This document shows, in pieces, positions 10,701 through 20,559 of a DNA stretch of 64,000 nt. A program made the position numbers and the translations under genes. The stretch lies in contig JAKGHH010000005.1 in assembly GCA_022828595.1 (NCBI GenBank), positions 25,494,193-25,558,192 on the forward strand, given 5' to 3'. Each line of letters opens with the position of its first letter. Within the stretch, counting starts at the first letter, position 1. The stretch is from Nelumbo lutea. Its lineage: Eukaryota > Streptophyta > Magnoliopsida > Proteales > Nelumbonaceae. The notes beneath the pieces are model-generated. The model made no database searches. It had not been told where the DNA came from and saw only the letters and a program-made list of their open reading frames with translations.

Positions 10701-11082
10701 TGATGGGTTCTGCTTCTCGTCTTCTAGTTCAGGGCTGAAGTTTGACCTACTGCTGGAGTGCACCCCGCGATGATGGACCCGCTAGTAATCATATTGGTTA
10801 CTTCGCGGATCGTCCTTTCCTCGGGAAACTACCATGGCGGCTGCTCGCTCTGTCTACTGCTGGACTTGGGGACATTCTTTCTCTGGTCCCCCTACCAGTC
10901 TGGTTGGTGTTCTGCTTAGCTTCTTCCCTCTCGCTGTTTGAAGTTTTACAAATACCCGAAGTAGATGAGATCTTCTATCTCGTCGCGGAGGTTTCTACAG
11001 TTCTCCGTACTGTCTCCGTGGTCTCTGTGAAAGTGATAGTAGACATTCCGATTTCTGGTTGTAGGATCTCCCCTCAACCTAG

Positions 11083-11090
11083 GTGGCCAC
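11083..11090. repeat. Target site duplication, left copy (gtggccac)
   Basis: The octamer gtggccac directly precedes the MITE at 11091 and is repeated exactly at 11515-11522. Eight bases is the hAT superfamily target-duplication length. The octamer is itself palindromic. Confidence 0.85.
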
Positions 11091-11514
11091 TAGACCTGTT
11101 CATGGGTCGGGCCAGGCTAGGCTTGGAACGGGCTTTGACTCTTTATTAATAGAAAAATATTAGTCTCGAGCCCGAGCCTGACCCGACCAATGGGCCTACA
11201 ACTTGGGCCCGAGCCTGGCCCTAATAAAAAGCTCGAAGCCCGAGCCCGAAACTCGACCTAATAAAAGAAATTCAAAATTTTTCCTATTCAAATAGACATT
11301 ATCTATTTTAATTCAGATGTTTTTTCCTCTATTTAAATGAAGAATGGGCCTACAAGTGAATCAACAACCTTCTCAAATCAAAAAATTTATTCAAATGGAC
11401 ATCACATAGGGTTTTTACTTAGGTTTAACTATAGGTCGGGCCGAGTTTACTTAGGTTTAACTATAGGTTGGGCCGGGCCGGCCCATTGGGCCACCCGACC
11501 CATGAACAGGTCTA
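11091..11514. mobile_element. hAT-type MITE nested in the gypsy element
   Basis: A 424-bp non-coding element with terminal inverted repeats TAGACCTGTTCATGGGTCGGG (left) and its exact reverse complement at the right end (cccgacccatgaacaggtcta), flanked by the 8-bp duplication gtggccac. The GC-rich ends (gggccgggccggccc) and AT-rich core are typical of this kind of plant MITE. It interrupts the gypsy element between gag and protease and is therefore the younger insertion. It needs a transposase supplied from elsewhere. Confidence 0.85.
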
Positions 11515-11638
11515 GTGGCCACTTGACAAAGGAAGAGTCTTTGGTGGCCATCAGGATTTCACCTTGCTTAGCGTTGAGGGGTGTGTAGCTCGTCCTTTCA
11601 ACAGGTGGGGTTCTGGAGCGATGATCTGACTTGTGAGA

Positions 11639-12631
11639 TCATGAAGAAGATTGACTCCCAGACTTGTTTCCTCCCCTGCTTGGGGACTTGCTCTTTCTTC
11701 TCTTACGACTGTTGTTACCGGTATTGTCACCATCTCTTTTTCTTTTCTTAGCTGGATTGTCGGTCTTCGAGTTCATTTCTTCCTCGGTTCCGATGAACTG
11801 GTCGGCGAGCTTGAGGAATTCTGTGATGTCTTTCAGCTTATTGGCCACCACATGCCATTTGAATTCCCTGTGAGTTATACCCTTTTTTGCTACCGTGAGT
11901 CTCATCGTTGGGTCTAGGTCGGGGATCTGCAGGTTGGTGTCATTGAAGCGCTTGATGTAGCTTCTGATGGACTCCCCTTCTCTTTGAACTACATTAAGGA
12001 GACTCTCTTGGGACCTCAGACACTTCTTGTTGGTGATGAAGTGCGAGGTGAATAACACCACGAACTGCGTCCAACTATTGATTGTTCCCCGTGCGAGGTT
12101 ACGATACCTTGTGCGAGCTACTCCTTTGAATGTGGTAGAGAAAGCTACGCAAATGCAGGACTCGTCAGCCCCAGCTAGCTACATCTAGGACTGGAAGGAG
12201 TCTACGTGGTCATTAGGATCAAAAGATCCGTCATACTTATCGAGGGGAGGCATCTTGAAGTCCTTGGGCATTGGGGTCGCCAAGAGCTCGGGAGACAGAG
12301 GGGACGACCTGGAGAGTAGAGGAGTGGCCTTTGTAGCTACCGAGCTCGCCTCTTCTTTACCTTTAACCTGTTCCTGTTGGTTTGGTCTCACGAGCTGGCT
12401 GTTCTGGATTAAAGTTTGGCGTTCCTTGCGATGCCTTCGTTGCTGCTTTTTCATCGGCTCTGCATTGGTGCTGCTAACTTCTATATGACCTGGTACTGTT
12501 TTGCCGCGAGGTATCTCCTGGTTCCTTGTGGAATCTTGGGGCTGGCTGTCGCGGATGGAAGGACATTGCCTTGAGTTTGCGGCCAGAACCCCAAACCGGT
12601 TACTTGCAAACGATCCGCCTTCTTGATGCAA
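11639..12631 (-). pseudogene. Gypsy gag polyprotein region
   Basis: The frame at 12185-12631 ends with 'PMPKDFKMPPLDKYDGSFDP', the typical start of the retrotransposon Gag domain. The frame at 11639-12061 continues with 'SHFITNKKCLRSQESLLNVV', 'QREGESIRSYIKRFNDTNLQ' and a Lys/Arg-rich nucleocapsid-like tail (PAKKRKRDGD, SRKRRKSKSPSRGG). The segment between (12062-12184) is broken by stops. Gag would form the virus-like particle. Confidence 0.82.
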
Positions 12632-12829
12632 ATGCCGAGGAAGAATGGCCCTGTTGGGCTGAGTGTCCCGGACCTGTTTCCGATGTTGCCTTGTGAAGAA
12701 GGTGGGGTGATCTGTTCGTCTCTCCTGCCATGAGGTGAGACTTGGCTCCCGAGAGGAAGTGAGACCTGGGAAGTCTCCTCGCCTCGGTGGGGAGATCGAG
12801 TGAGGTTCTACACGCGAGGTGACTAAATA

Positions 12830-13023
12830 CCGACGTGCCTTGATGCTGAGGTGAGACCTGCTTCGAGGTGATCATTAAGCCAAGGTGGCCTTTGTGCCGA
12901 GGTGACTAAATACGCAAGTTCCATTGTTGCGAACTGAACTTGTCAAGCTGACTTAGCATCTTTTGATCAGGCCATGCCCACGTATCCCCTTTTTACTAGA
13001 TCGGGCCAAATCACCCTTCATCA
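12830..13023 (-). repeat. Truncated 5' LTR of the gypsy element
   Basis: From about 12830 to 13023 the sequence matches the first 195 bp of the 3' LTR (compare 3530-3725: gccgaggtgactaaatac, ttgttgcgaact, cggccaaatcacccttcatca-type blocks). The remaining 560 bp of LTR and the primer binding site are absent, and gag-side sequence follows directly. A deletion or recombination therefore removed the LTR/leader junction. Confidence 0.7.
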
Positions 13024-13726
13024 CATAGCATAGATGTTCGCCCACCATTCTGTTTTACTGCTTGCGCCCTAGTGCTGTAAGCCTGCAACAAATGAGTTGT
13101 TGGGAGAGATAATAATAAAGGCGCAAGTAGGCCAAACTCGTTTTCAGTATTTTACCCAAACACATAAACACGCACAAAAACATGTTTCATTCAAAAAAAG
13201 CGCCCAGTCCTAGAGTGTTTTTCTCTCCAAATTCATACGTGACTTTCCTTGTGTCCTATATACATGCACCACGTGTCTTATTTGTAAAAATGCGTTGATC
13301 CAATCATCAACAACCCTATTGGGTCTCACACAAACATGCTAAAAGACAGAGCCAGCATGATGAACAACTAGAGATACCACAACAAGCAAAGTCTGGGGAG
13401 CAGATTGATTGTTTATTGGCTTTACAAAGATCTGGCATCTGGGAAAAGTCCAACCACTGAATTTAAAACTTTATATCCTCCACTATAAATAAATAAATAA
13501 ATAAAATGAATTTGGGCCGGGTTACGATCAATCGAAGCCCAAAACCCAGGACCAACCCATGCTCAGGTTGGATCTGCCTAAGTTGCACGCGTCAGTTTAA
13601 AATTTAAATCCTCCCTTTAATATAAGAAAAATGTGAAAAAAGACAGTTTCGTACCAGTTGGGTCTGAGTTTTCGGTCTTCGGGTTAGGCTTGTTTTAGTT
13701 GCATCGCAAAGTTTAAATTCTTTCAT
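13024..13726. other. Intergenic, no recognisable gene
   Basis: This flanking DNA right of the gypsy element includes an (aaat)n run near 13486-13506. Nothing with coding character or a domain was seen. Confidence 0.5.
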
Positions 13727-14045
13727 AACCAATGTTTTCGAACCGTTGTTGATCCAGTCGATAGGACCATTCGGCCTAGGAATCATTTAGACAATTAGTT
13801 ACATTTTACCCTAATTTCGATTCCTGGTAAAAAACTGTTAAATTGGTTAATGATTCATTGGCTCAGGTGGTGGAATTGTTGACTAGTTCAGTGTTTTTGA
13901 CAATTTTTTTATTTTAATTAATTATTTTGAAATATTTTTATTTTTTATCAGAATGGATCATTCATTCAAACCAAACGGTCAAACCAATCAATCCAAAAAC
14001 CAATGGCCAGAACAGTTCTAATTTCATGTAGTTTTTTAAAACATT
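13727..14045. mobile_element. Dispersed MITE-like repeat, family copy 1 of 4
   Basis: The ends are 'aaccaatgttttcgaacc' and 'gttttttaaaacattggtct', an imperfect inverted pair. The interior has a conserved run (gaccattcggcctaggaatcatt; ggttcaaac-like; 'atggatcattcatt'). Related copies are at 15413-15687, 18203-18484 and 57705-58010. All are about 275-320 bp and non-coding. Confidence 0.55.
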
Positions 14046-14252
14046 GGTCTTTACCAACATTGTGGGAGGGGCTTGGTAGATGGGTTATCTCGATGAGTTC
14101 AATGAGGGAAAAAATGTGAAACTTCATTTTTAAGGTCCATTGACATTGTGTGGCTGAAGTGAAGATTCAGCAAAGATGGTTCAGGTTTTTCAAAGAGCTC
14201 CAGGTAATCAGACAACCCTCCAAATGAATGACTGACCAAACATAGTTGATAC

Positions 14253-14733
14253 TAGGGGTAATCATTTCAGCACGGCCCGGACTCACATCAGGCCTGTAAA
14301 TTTTAGAGCCAGGTTTGAGTTCAATACTTCAAGTCCGGCCCGGGCCCAGCCTAACCCGCATATATTTAAACTTATACATTTTCTATATAATATATACATA
14401 TGTATACATGTTGTTTTACATTATATTATATATTTTATATATAAATATTGTAATATGATATGTATAGTTTATATTATATGTAATATTTTATATTATATAA
14501 TATATAAAATAAAAGTTTATATATATGTTATATCATTTAATATAAAATATTATAGATATATGAAAGAAATTGGCCCAGAATCAAACCCAGTCTGGCCCGG
14601 CCCAGTCCAAGCCCATATAAACTTGTGCTGGGACTTATATTTCAAACTCGGAACCCCAAACCAGGCCAGGCCCAGGCCTAAACTATAACCCTTATCATAA
14701 ATACAAAGCCCGATCCGGCCCATGATCACCCTT
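14253..14733. mobile_element. Probable hAT-like MITE (GC-rich ends, AT-rich core)
   Basis: The left end 'taggggtaatcatttcagcacggcccgga' and the right end 'tccggcccatgatcacccttaatta' form an imperfect inverted repeat of the 'aggggtgatca' type common in plant MITEs. The core 14365-14560 is extremely AT-rich (tatata/ttatat). No clean 8-bp duplication was found. Confidence 0.45.
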
Positions 14734-15412
14734 AATTATAGATTTGTTGATATGGGACCTACATCGAAAAGCCCAAAGATAGTGCTCTTCAATCCTCCCA
14801 AACGGATTCTTAAGCGGAGCAAAAGTTTTACACTATTACCTAACCGATGGCCTGCCATCGAATATCGATCAAAGTAAGGGTGCCAATCCGTTTATAGAGC
14901 TCGTAATTTTATTTGAAGACCACAACTCAGTGATGCAGATAGGTCAGACCATGCTGCGCCCAAAATTAAGCCTCAGCTTGGCCCACTTGTCTTAAGGAAG
15001 AAGCCTAACCCTTATATATTCCAGGCCAGGACAACCCATTAAAGACCATGTCCACCCCCAAATTGGGGGCCCCAATAAATATAAATATCAGCCTTTTCAT
15101 TTTCAAATCGAATTAGTCATAAATTGCTCATCAAAATTTTGCAAATTCCAAATCAAGTCACAAAGCAGTATGATGATGCCAATACGTATAAATGATATCG
15201 TGTGTAAATTATATCGTGCTGAACCTGGCCAGCAACCATTTTAATTCTATAGCCCAAAACCAGCAAACTTGGCCTACCGCCTACAATATTAGCCAGGGTG
15301 AACTGGAAGTATACATTGGGCCAGCTGAATTCATGACCGAGAGTCCCTTTGTTTCTTTGCTCACCAACAAAATTTGGTCATCAAGGCCTTTGTCGATGTC
15401 ACATATAACTAT
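14734..15412. other. Intergenic, no recognisable gene
   Basis: Unremarkable sequence. The 91-codon open frame at 15192-15467 has no recognisable domain and runs into the next MITE, so it is not called. Confidence 0.45.
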
Positions 15413-15687
15413 GGTTTTTAAAAACGAACCGGTGTTCGAATCGGTCAGGGGTTCAGTTACTGATTAAGCGGTTTGACTGTTTGATTCAAACAATTGGCCT
15501 GTTCTAAAAAAAATAATAATAAATAAAAATTTGAAAAACGATTAAAACTGTTCAAACAGTTAACTAGCCGATTCAGTGATTTATTAACTAAAATCAATGA
15601 TTTTAAGAAAAAACGAAATCGATCAAATAATCGATTCCCAATTTTTTCAGTCCGACCATCCGGTCCGATCCGATTTTGAAACCATGC
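15413..15687. mobile_element. Dispersed MITE-like repeat, family copy 2 of 4
   Basis: The ends are 'atggtttttaaaaacgaacc' and 'cgattttgaaaccatgcat', with interior blocks 'gtttgattcaaacaattggcc' and 'ccgatccgatt'. It has the same general structure as copies at 13727, 18203 and 57705. Here the termini ggttttnaaaa/ttttgaaacc are easiest to see. Confidence 0.55.
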
Positions 15688-16309
15688 ATATAACAACACC
15701 AGGGAAAAGGCTTAACAAAAAAACAAAAACCCAGCAAATGCTAGCGTCCTCTTGGTTGATGTTCATTTCTCTATGATATCAGGATTCGGGAGAGAATTGT
15801 GACCACATAACTGTGAACTGTCACAATTCCCATCGGTTCCCCACTCTTGCTCATATATAATCCCAAAACGGTAATAAACAAAAAAAAAAAAATACTATAC
15901 TTTGAAAAAAGCATTGTAATCTCCAAAAATCAGTATCATCTTACGCTAATTTACATTCTGGGTGGACCTAGTTATTTATCAGAAAAAAAGAGACCATTGA
16001 AAGAGGGAAAACTCAAACTAATGTATGCATCTGAATCTGATCCACCACCGGTTGGCTAGGTTCTCTTGTCAGGTGGGGTCGTATGCTCTCTTCTCCTCTC
16101 TCTCTAGAGGCCCAGGTCGGATTCGATGAAGGGAAAACCACTACTACTAATTATACTGTTAAACAGGCCCAAATTAAAAAGAAAAAAAAGTAATTAACCA
16201 AACCAAAGGGGTATGTTTATGACTGTGGGACCAAGTCCAACCTTCTTGTGCATCAGTGCCGTTGCTCCACAAAACAATGAATCAATGATACATTAACACT
16301 GTATCAGAA
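15688..16309. other. Intergenic, no recognisable gene
   Basis: It contains poly-A runs (15880-15892) and a CT-rich stretch (16089-16108). No coding signal was found. Confidence 0.45.
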
Positions 16310-16620
16310 AAAAACAGTTTTTCAGGAAACGTTTGCTTGCTTGAAATTATTTTTTTATAAAAAACGATGCTTCAAGTCACGTCTTAACAATCAAGAAGGT
16401 ATGATTTAGAGCAATGTTGAATTTGTCATTTTTCTCATATTACAGCTCGTTGCTGCCAATAATGACATAATGTGGACTTCTTATAATGGATATTAGTGTT
16501 GAAAACAGACATACAACACTAGTATCAAACAGAAAGTATTGTTGTTGTTCCAAAAAACATGTTACTTAACAATTTCCAAACAAAAAAAAAGAAAAAAAAG
16601 AACACCGTTTTCTCAAAAAC
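16310..16620. mobile_element. MITE-like element, inverted copy of the family at 1166-1500
   Basis: 'aaaacgatgcttcaagtcac' through 'agctcgttgctgccaataatgac' matches the reverse complement of 1276-1382. The outer parts ('tttttcaggaaacgtttg' and 'gttgttgttccaaaaaacatg') are inverted-repeat-like. Boundaries are approximate. Confidence 0.45.
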
Positions 16621-16667
16621 AGTGCTATCTCTTTTATGATGCCAATTAATAAGTTATAAATTTTTCC

Positions 16668-16715
16668 CATATCATATATTTCCAATATCATAATCAAACT
16701 AGTCACATAATTGGA
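16668..16715. repeat. Right-end fragment of the 2569/44304/49651 MITE family
   Basis: 'catatcatatatttccaatatcataatcaaact' resembles the right ends of the related copies (catgtctttccaatatcatagtcgaac). Only one end is recognisable. Confidence 0.35.
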
Positions 16716-16929
16716 TTCCGCAAACCTATTTCTTATTCACGGGTGAAGGATTTAGGTCTTATAAAACCTGTTTTGGAACTCACTTCATTGTATTCAGGTC
16801 TTGCTAGACAAACAACTACCCATGATACATACGGGTCCCCAACCCAAAGTCCATTAGCAGTTCACACTATATATGGGTGCTTGGTGTTTGTAGTACCTGT
16901 ATTATATAGGTTTCAGTTCAGTTTTGACT

Positions 16930-17760
16930 AATAATCTATTTTTAGTTTTTTACAATTAATTAAGAAAAAAAATAAAAGTTTCTGTTATTTTATTATTAAT
17001 TTAAATACCAACAAAAATTATTACATTAATACAAATTTGAAATTAATAAATGATAAAAATAATTTTAAATTAACTAATAAATTAATACTAAAATAAAATA
17101 TGAAAATATGTAATTTTTAATAATAAACTAACCATAAAAGTAAAATTTAAAATGACAAAAGAAATAAGTTTAAGACTTTAATTTTAAAATTAAATGATAC
17201 AAATTTGAAAATAATTAATAAAAATATGAATTTTATAATTAACTAATTGGAATTTAATTATAAGTATTATAGTAGTTTAACAACTAATATTATTTTAAGA
17301 TCCATTTAAATTCCATTGAGAATTATTACATTAAAGAAACTTGATAATGTTATTTTAATATTATAACATGGGCAAATTTAAATTACCTTCAATTAGTATA
17401 ACTTCTAAATTTTATTTTAAAATTATTTTTCACTAATGTTAAAACCATTTAATTTTATTTAAATTAGGTTAATAAAAATGAAAAATATGAAATAAAATTA
17501 AAATTAATTTATTTCATAATTTTAAATTAAATAATAAATTAGTTATCAAATTATTGAACTTAAAAGTAACTAATAAAATTAATAGTTAATAAATATAATA
17601 ATTTGTAATTACTTGATAAGAGTAGAAGCATAATTAGGAAAATATGCAATCGAAACAGATATCTTAATTTTAATATTTTCATTAAGATCCATTTAAAAAT
17701 AATTGAATAAATAAAATTTTGAACAAAAGTAATAAAAATAATTAATTTTATTTGACTTGG
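16930..17760. other. Very AT-rich intergenic DNA
   Basis: About 800 bp composed almost wholly of A and T in short runs (taataaat, aattttaaaatt). No repeats with defined ends and no gene were seen. A matrix-attachment role is possible but not shown. Confidence 0.5.
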
Positions 17761-18202
17761 ATTGGCTTGACCCAGTTGAGAATGTCGAAGAACTGCTGCT
17801 ATACTTTCTCCTAATAAAAAACTTTGACTCCTAGACATACATTGATCAAATGCTTTGTATAGCTAATTTTGGATTTAGGCGTTTAATGTTCAACGGTTGG
17901 GGTTATAATTTGTATATAAAAAAATGATAATAGTTTTTATTTATAAATTCAGGCATATACATCGTACTACGCACAATTGGAGTGAAGTATATATAGGGCT
18001 CATATAGGAAAGCTGAACTAAATATTCAACCGATCTAACTTCGCTGATTCGAAGCAAACCAAATAAGCTATTTAAAGAGGTTAATGTGGGGATGGACAAA
18101 CCTTTTAGGCTCTTTGGTGTTTGGTATTTTCATCAAATATATAGCTCATGATAAGCTATCAATAGGGACCCACCTAAGAAAGGCAAAAGTTGTTCTTTGC
18201 AT

Positions 18203-18484
18203 AGTTTTCAAAACCAGATCGGATTATATGATCGGACTGGAAAAATCGGGAACCGTTGGGTAACTGGTTCTATTTTACCCCAGAATCGTTATTTTCTAAA
18301 AAATCGTTGATTTGGTCAATAAAATGTTGACCTAGGTGGTCGAATCATCTAACGGTTTGGCTGATTTTTTATATTTTTTGTCATAATGAGCCATTCATTT
18401 GGTTCAAACAATTGGACCATTCAACCCAGGAATTGGACCCCCGACCAATTTATTGTCTGATTCGATTTTAAAAATCTTTGTTCT
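18203..18484. mobile_element. Dispersed MITE-like repeat, family copy 3 of 4
   Basis: It runs from 'catagttttcaaaaccagatcgg' to 'ttcgattttaaaaatctttg'. The interior 'cataatgagccattcatttggttcaaacaattgg' corresponds closely to 'cagaatggatcattcattcaaaccaaac' in copy 1. Confidence 0.55.
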
Positions 18485-18544
18485 TTGACCCTTTCAAATA
18501 AACACTAAAATTCTTACTAAACAAAACTCGTACATCACAAGAAA

Positions 18545-18692
18545 CCAAATCAACCCCCCACAATGTCCCACAGCACATCCTCGCCCGTGTGTTGGGAACA
18601 TCTCCCAATGATAATATCAGGAATCATCATTGAGAGATGTTCCAATACATGCGGAAATGTGTTATAGGACGTTGTGGGAGCTGATTTGAACC
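18545..18692. mobile_element. Small foldback (hairpin) element, copy 2
   Basis: The inner arms are 18595-18612 (ggaacatctcccaatgat) and 18626-18643 (atcattgagagatgttcc), which pair over 18 bp with one mismatch around a 13-base loop. Pairing continues outward: 'caaatcaaccccccacaatgtcc' on the left against 'ggacgttgtgggagctgatttg' on the right. The whole ~148 bp could fold into one hairpin. A copy lies at 562-693. Confidence 0.65.
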
Positions 18693-20300
18693 GGCATCGC
18701 ACATGTTCCCCTAGTACATCATATGAAAGAACATATTTGTATCTACCGATTAATTAACAAAAATGAAAATAAAAAAGAAAGAAAAATTAATATTTGATGT
18801 AACAATAAATTAATTAGAAGGAAATTTCTCAAAACAGAAGCGCGTGACGATGTTATCTAATTTTCCAACTTTTGTGCATTTCCATTAGACCATAAATTAA
18901 ATTTCTCCACAACAAACCAACCATCCTATAAGTAAGAGGGTAATCGGCCAATCCATAATTTCTACTCAAGTTGTATTTTATCTCACCTACTGATTGAGGA
19001 TTTTCACGTTCAGGTTAAGTAAAAAATGGTGACTTTTAATTCCTCAATCTCTTTAATTAATTAATACTATAATAATTAATATATACTAAAAAAAAATAAT
19101 AGTCGTTGTTGTAGTTATATAGCATGCAGTTAGCACTAGGTAGATAGTTTTATACAAAATCTGGTGGGATATATATAGAGGGACCAACAGCCTCACTGCC
19201 TGCCATTCAGGCATCATTACCAAAAACAGCTAGCACGGTGGAGTCTCCCTCCTGTTTCACCCTTTTTGTTACTAGGGGTGTTATCCCCAATCTATATATA
19301 AATTAATTCAAATTTCAACATTAAAATTAAAACTTTGTATTAAATGGTCCCATCCGTCAATATATATATATATGAATATATTAATTGAGTTATTAATTAT
19401 AAATATATACATCAACAACGTAACCGATGCAGTGGTAGCTGCAGGATTCAGAATGCCCGGGGCGTTACTACAATTTCATAGTCTTGTTACTCACAGATAA
19501 CCCATCACCCATGTCTCATGCATATAGCTAGCAAGCTAGAGGTTGTAGATTAATGTAGAAATAGAATAATACCTCGATCATAATTAGCTCTCGCTTGATC
19601 GGCTCCACCACCAAATTAAGCCTTGCTGGATAAATGTCGTAATTACTTAAGCTACTTAATTAATTAATTTCCCTCCTGTCATAATTCTAAGGAATGCCAG
19701 CCGATTGAGCAAAGAATCTTTTTTGAAAGAAATTTGAGCAAAGAATCGTTCATATATATCTCACGCATTCTCATATATATATATATATATATATATATTA
19801 GCAAGGATCAGTGCGATGTACAGAATTTGTTTAATGGTTAAATACAATAGAAATACATAAAAGTATATAATTGTTTTATATTTTAATTTTTTAATAATCA
19901 ATTTCAATTGAATTTAATCTGAGTTGATTGATTTTTTAGTATTTCTGATCAGCTTTGGTTCAGCAATTTTCCAATCCAACCAAGTTAGGTTAGTTTCGGT
20001 TTGGTTATTTATAAACAGATCAAAACTGAACTTACCTGACTATAGATATATATTAATATTTTATATTTTAAATATAATTTTTTAATACAGGAAAGTGAGA
20101 AAAATCTCATATTTCTTTCTTTAAAATATTTTAGGTCATAAATTTAAAATTTTAATAATACTATTGTAATTTATTAAATTTAAATTTAATTTTTAAGTAT
20201 AAATCTTTTGGATAAACAATTCAAACAAAAAATAAACTCAAACAAATACAATCTAAGTTGGTGAGTTTTCACTAATGATAGTTAGTTTTGGGTGACAAAC
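18693..20300. other. Intergenic, no recognisable gene; (TA)n microsatellite at 19772-19799
   Basis: AT-rich DNA. A TATA-like 'ggatatatatagag' near 19167 is not followed by any coding sequence that I can recognise. The (ta)n run at 19772-19799 is a simple repeat. Confidence 0.45.
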
Positions 20301-20314
20301 TCTCAACCTGACCT

Positions 20315-20548
20315 GGTCGATTTGGTTGGTGAAACAACTTGCAACCGAACTGAACCAATCCTTGAGCACTCATAATTTCAATTAAATTAATAGTCTAACC
20401 TCTAATAAATAACAATAGTTTAATATCCAATAATTATTGAAAATTATAGCAAAAATACACGATTATTGAAAATAAATTTATAATGAATCAGGTCGATTTA
20501 GTTGGTGAAACAACTTGCAACTGAACTGAATCAATCCTTGAACACTCC
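20315..20548. repeat. Pair of 57-58 bp direct repeats
   Basis: 20315-20371 and 20491-20548 share 'ggtcgattt(g/a)gttggtgaaac', 'aacttgcaac(c/t)gaactgaa' and 'caatccttga(g/a)cactc', about 177 bp apart. They may be remnants of one duplicated repeat element. Confidence 0.65.
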
Positions 20549-20559
20549 TAATTTTATCT

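Larger units (their letters stand above)
2967..13023 (-). mobile_element. Ty3/gypsy LTR retrotransposon, Tat lineage, degenerate
   Basis: On the minus strand the order is partial 5' LTR (12830-13023), gag (about 11639-12631), protease (about 10545), RT (9209-10427), RNase H (8640-8889), a second RNase H (8026-8600), integrase (6890-7829), an oppositely oriented additional gene (4222-6222), polypurine tract (3726-3745) and 3' LTR (2967-3725). Integrase after RT/RNase H defines Ty3/gypsy. The second RNase H and the antisense gene before the 3' LTR are known traits of the plant Tat group (Retand, Grande and RIRE2-like elements). The frames are broken by stops and shifts, a 424-bp MITE lies at 11091-11514, and most of the 5' LTR with the primer binding site is missing. 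The copy cannot move on its own. Its target duplication is unclear: attag on the left, catag on the right. Confidence 0.9.

Noticed and set aside
6890..12631. Pol and gag read as an endogenous pararetrovirus
   Set aside because: LTRs, PPT, integrase with an intact DDE triad and the Tat-type second RNase H identify a Ty3/gypsy retrotransposon; no movement or coat protein was seen.
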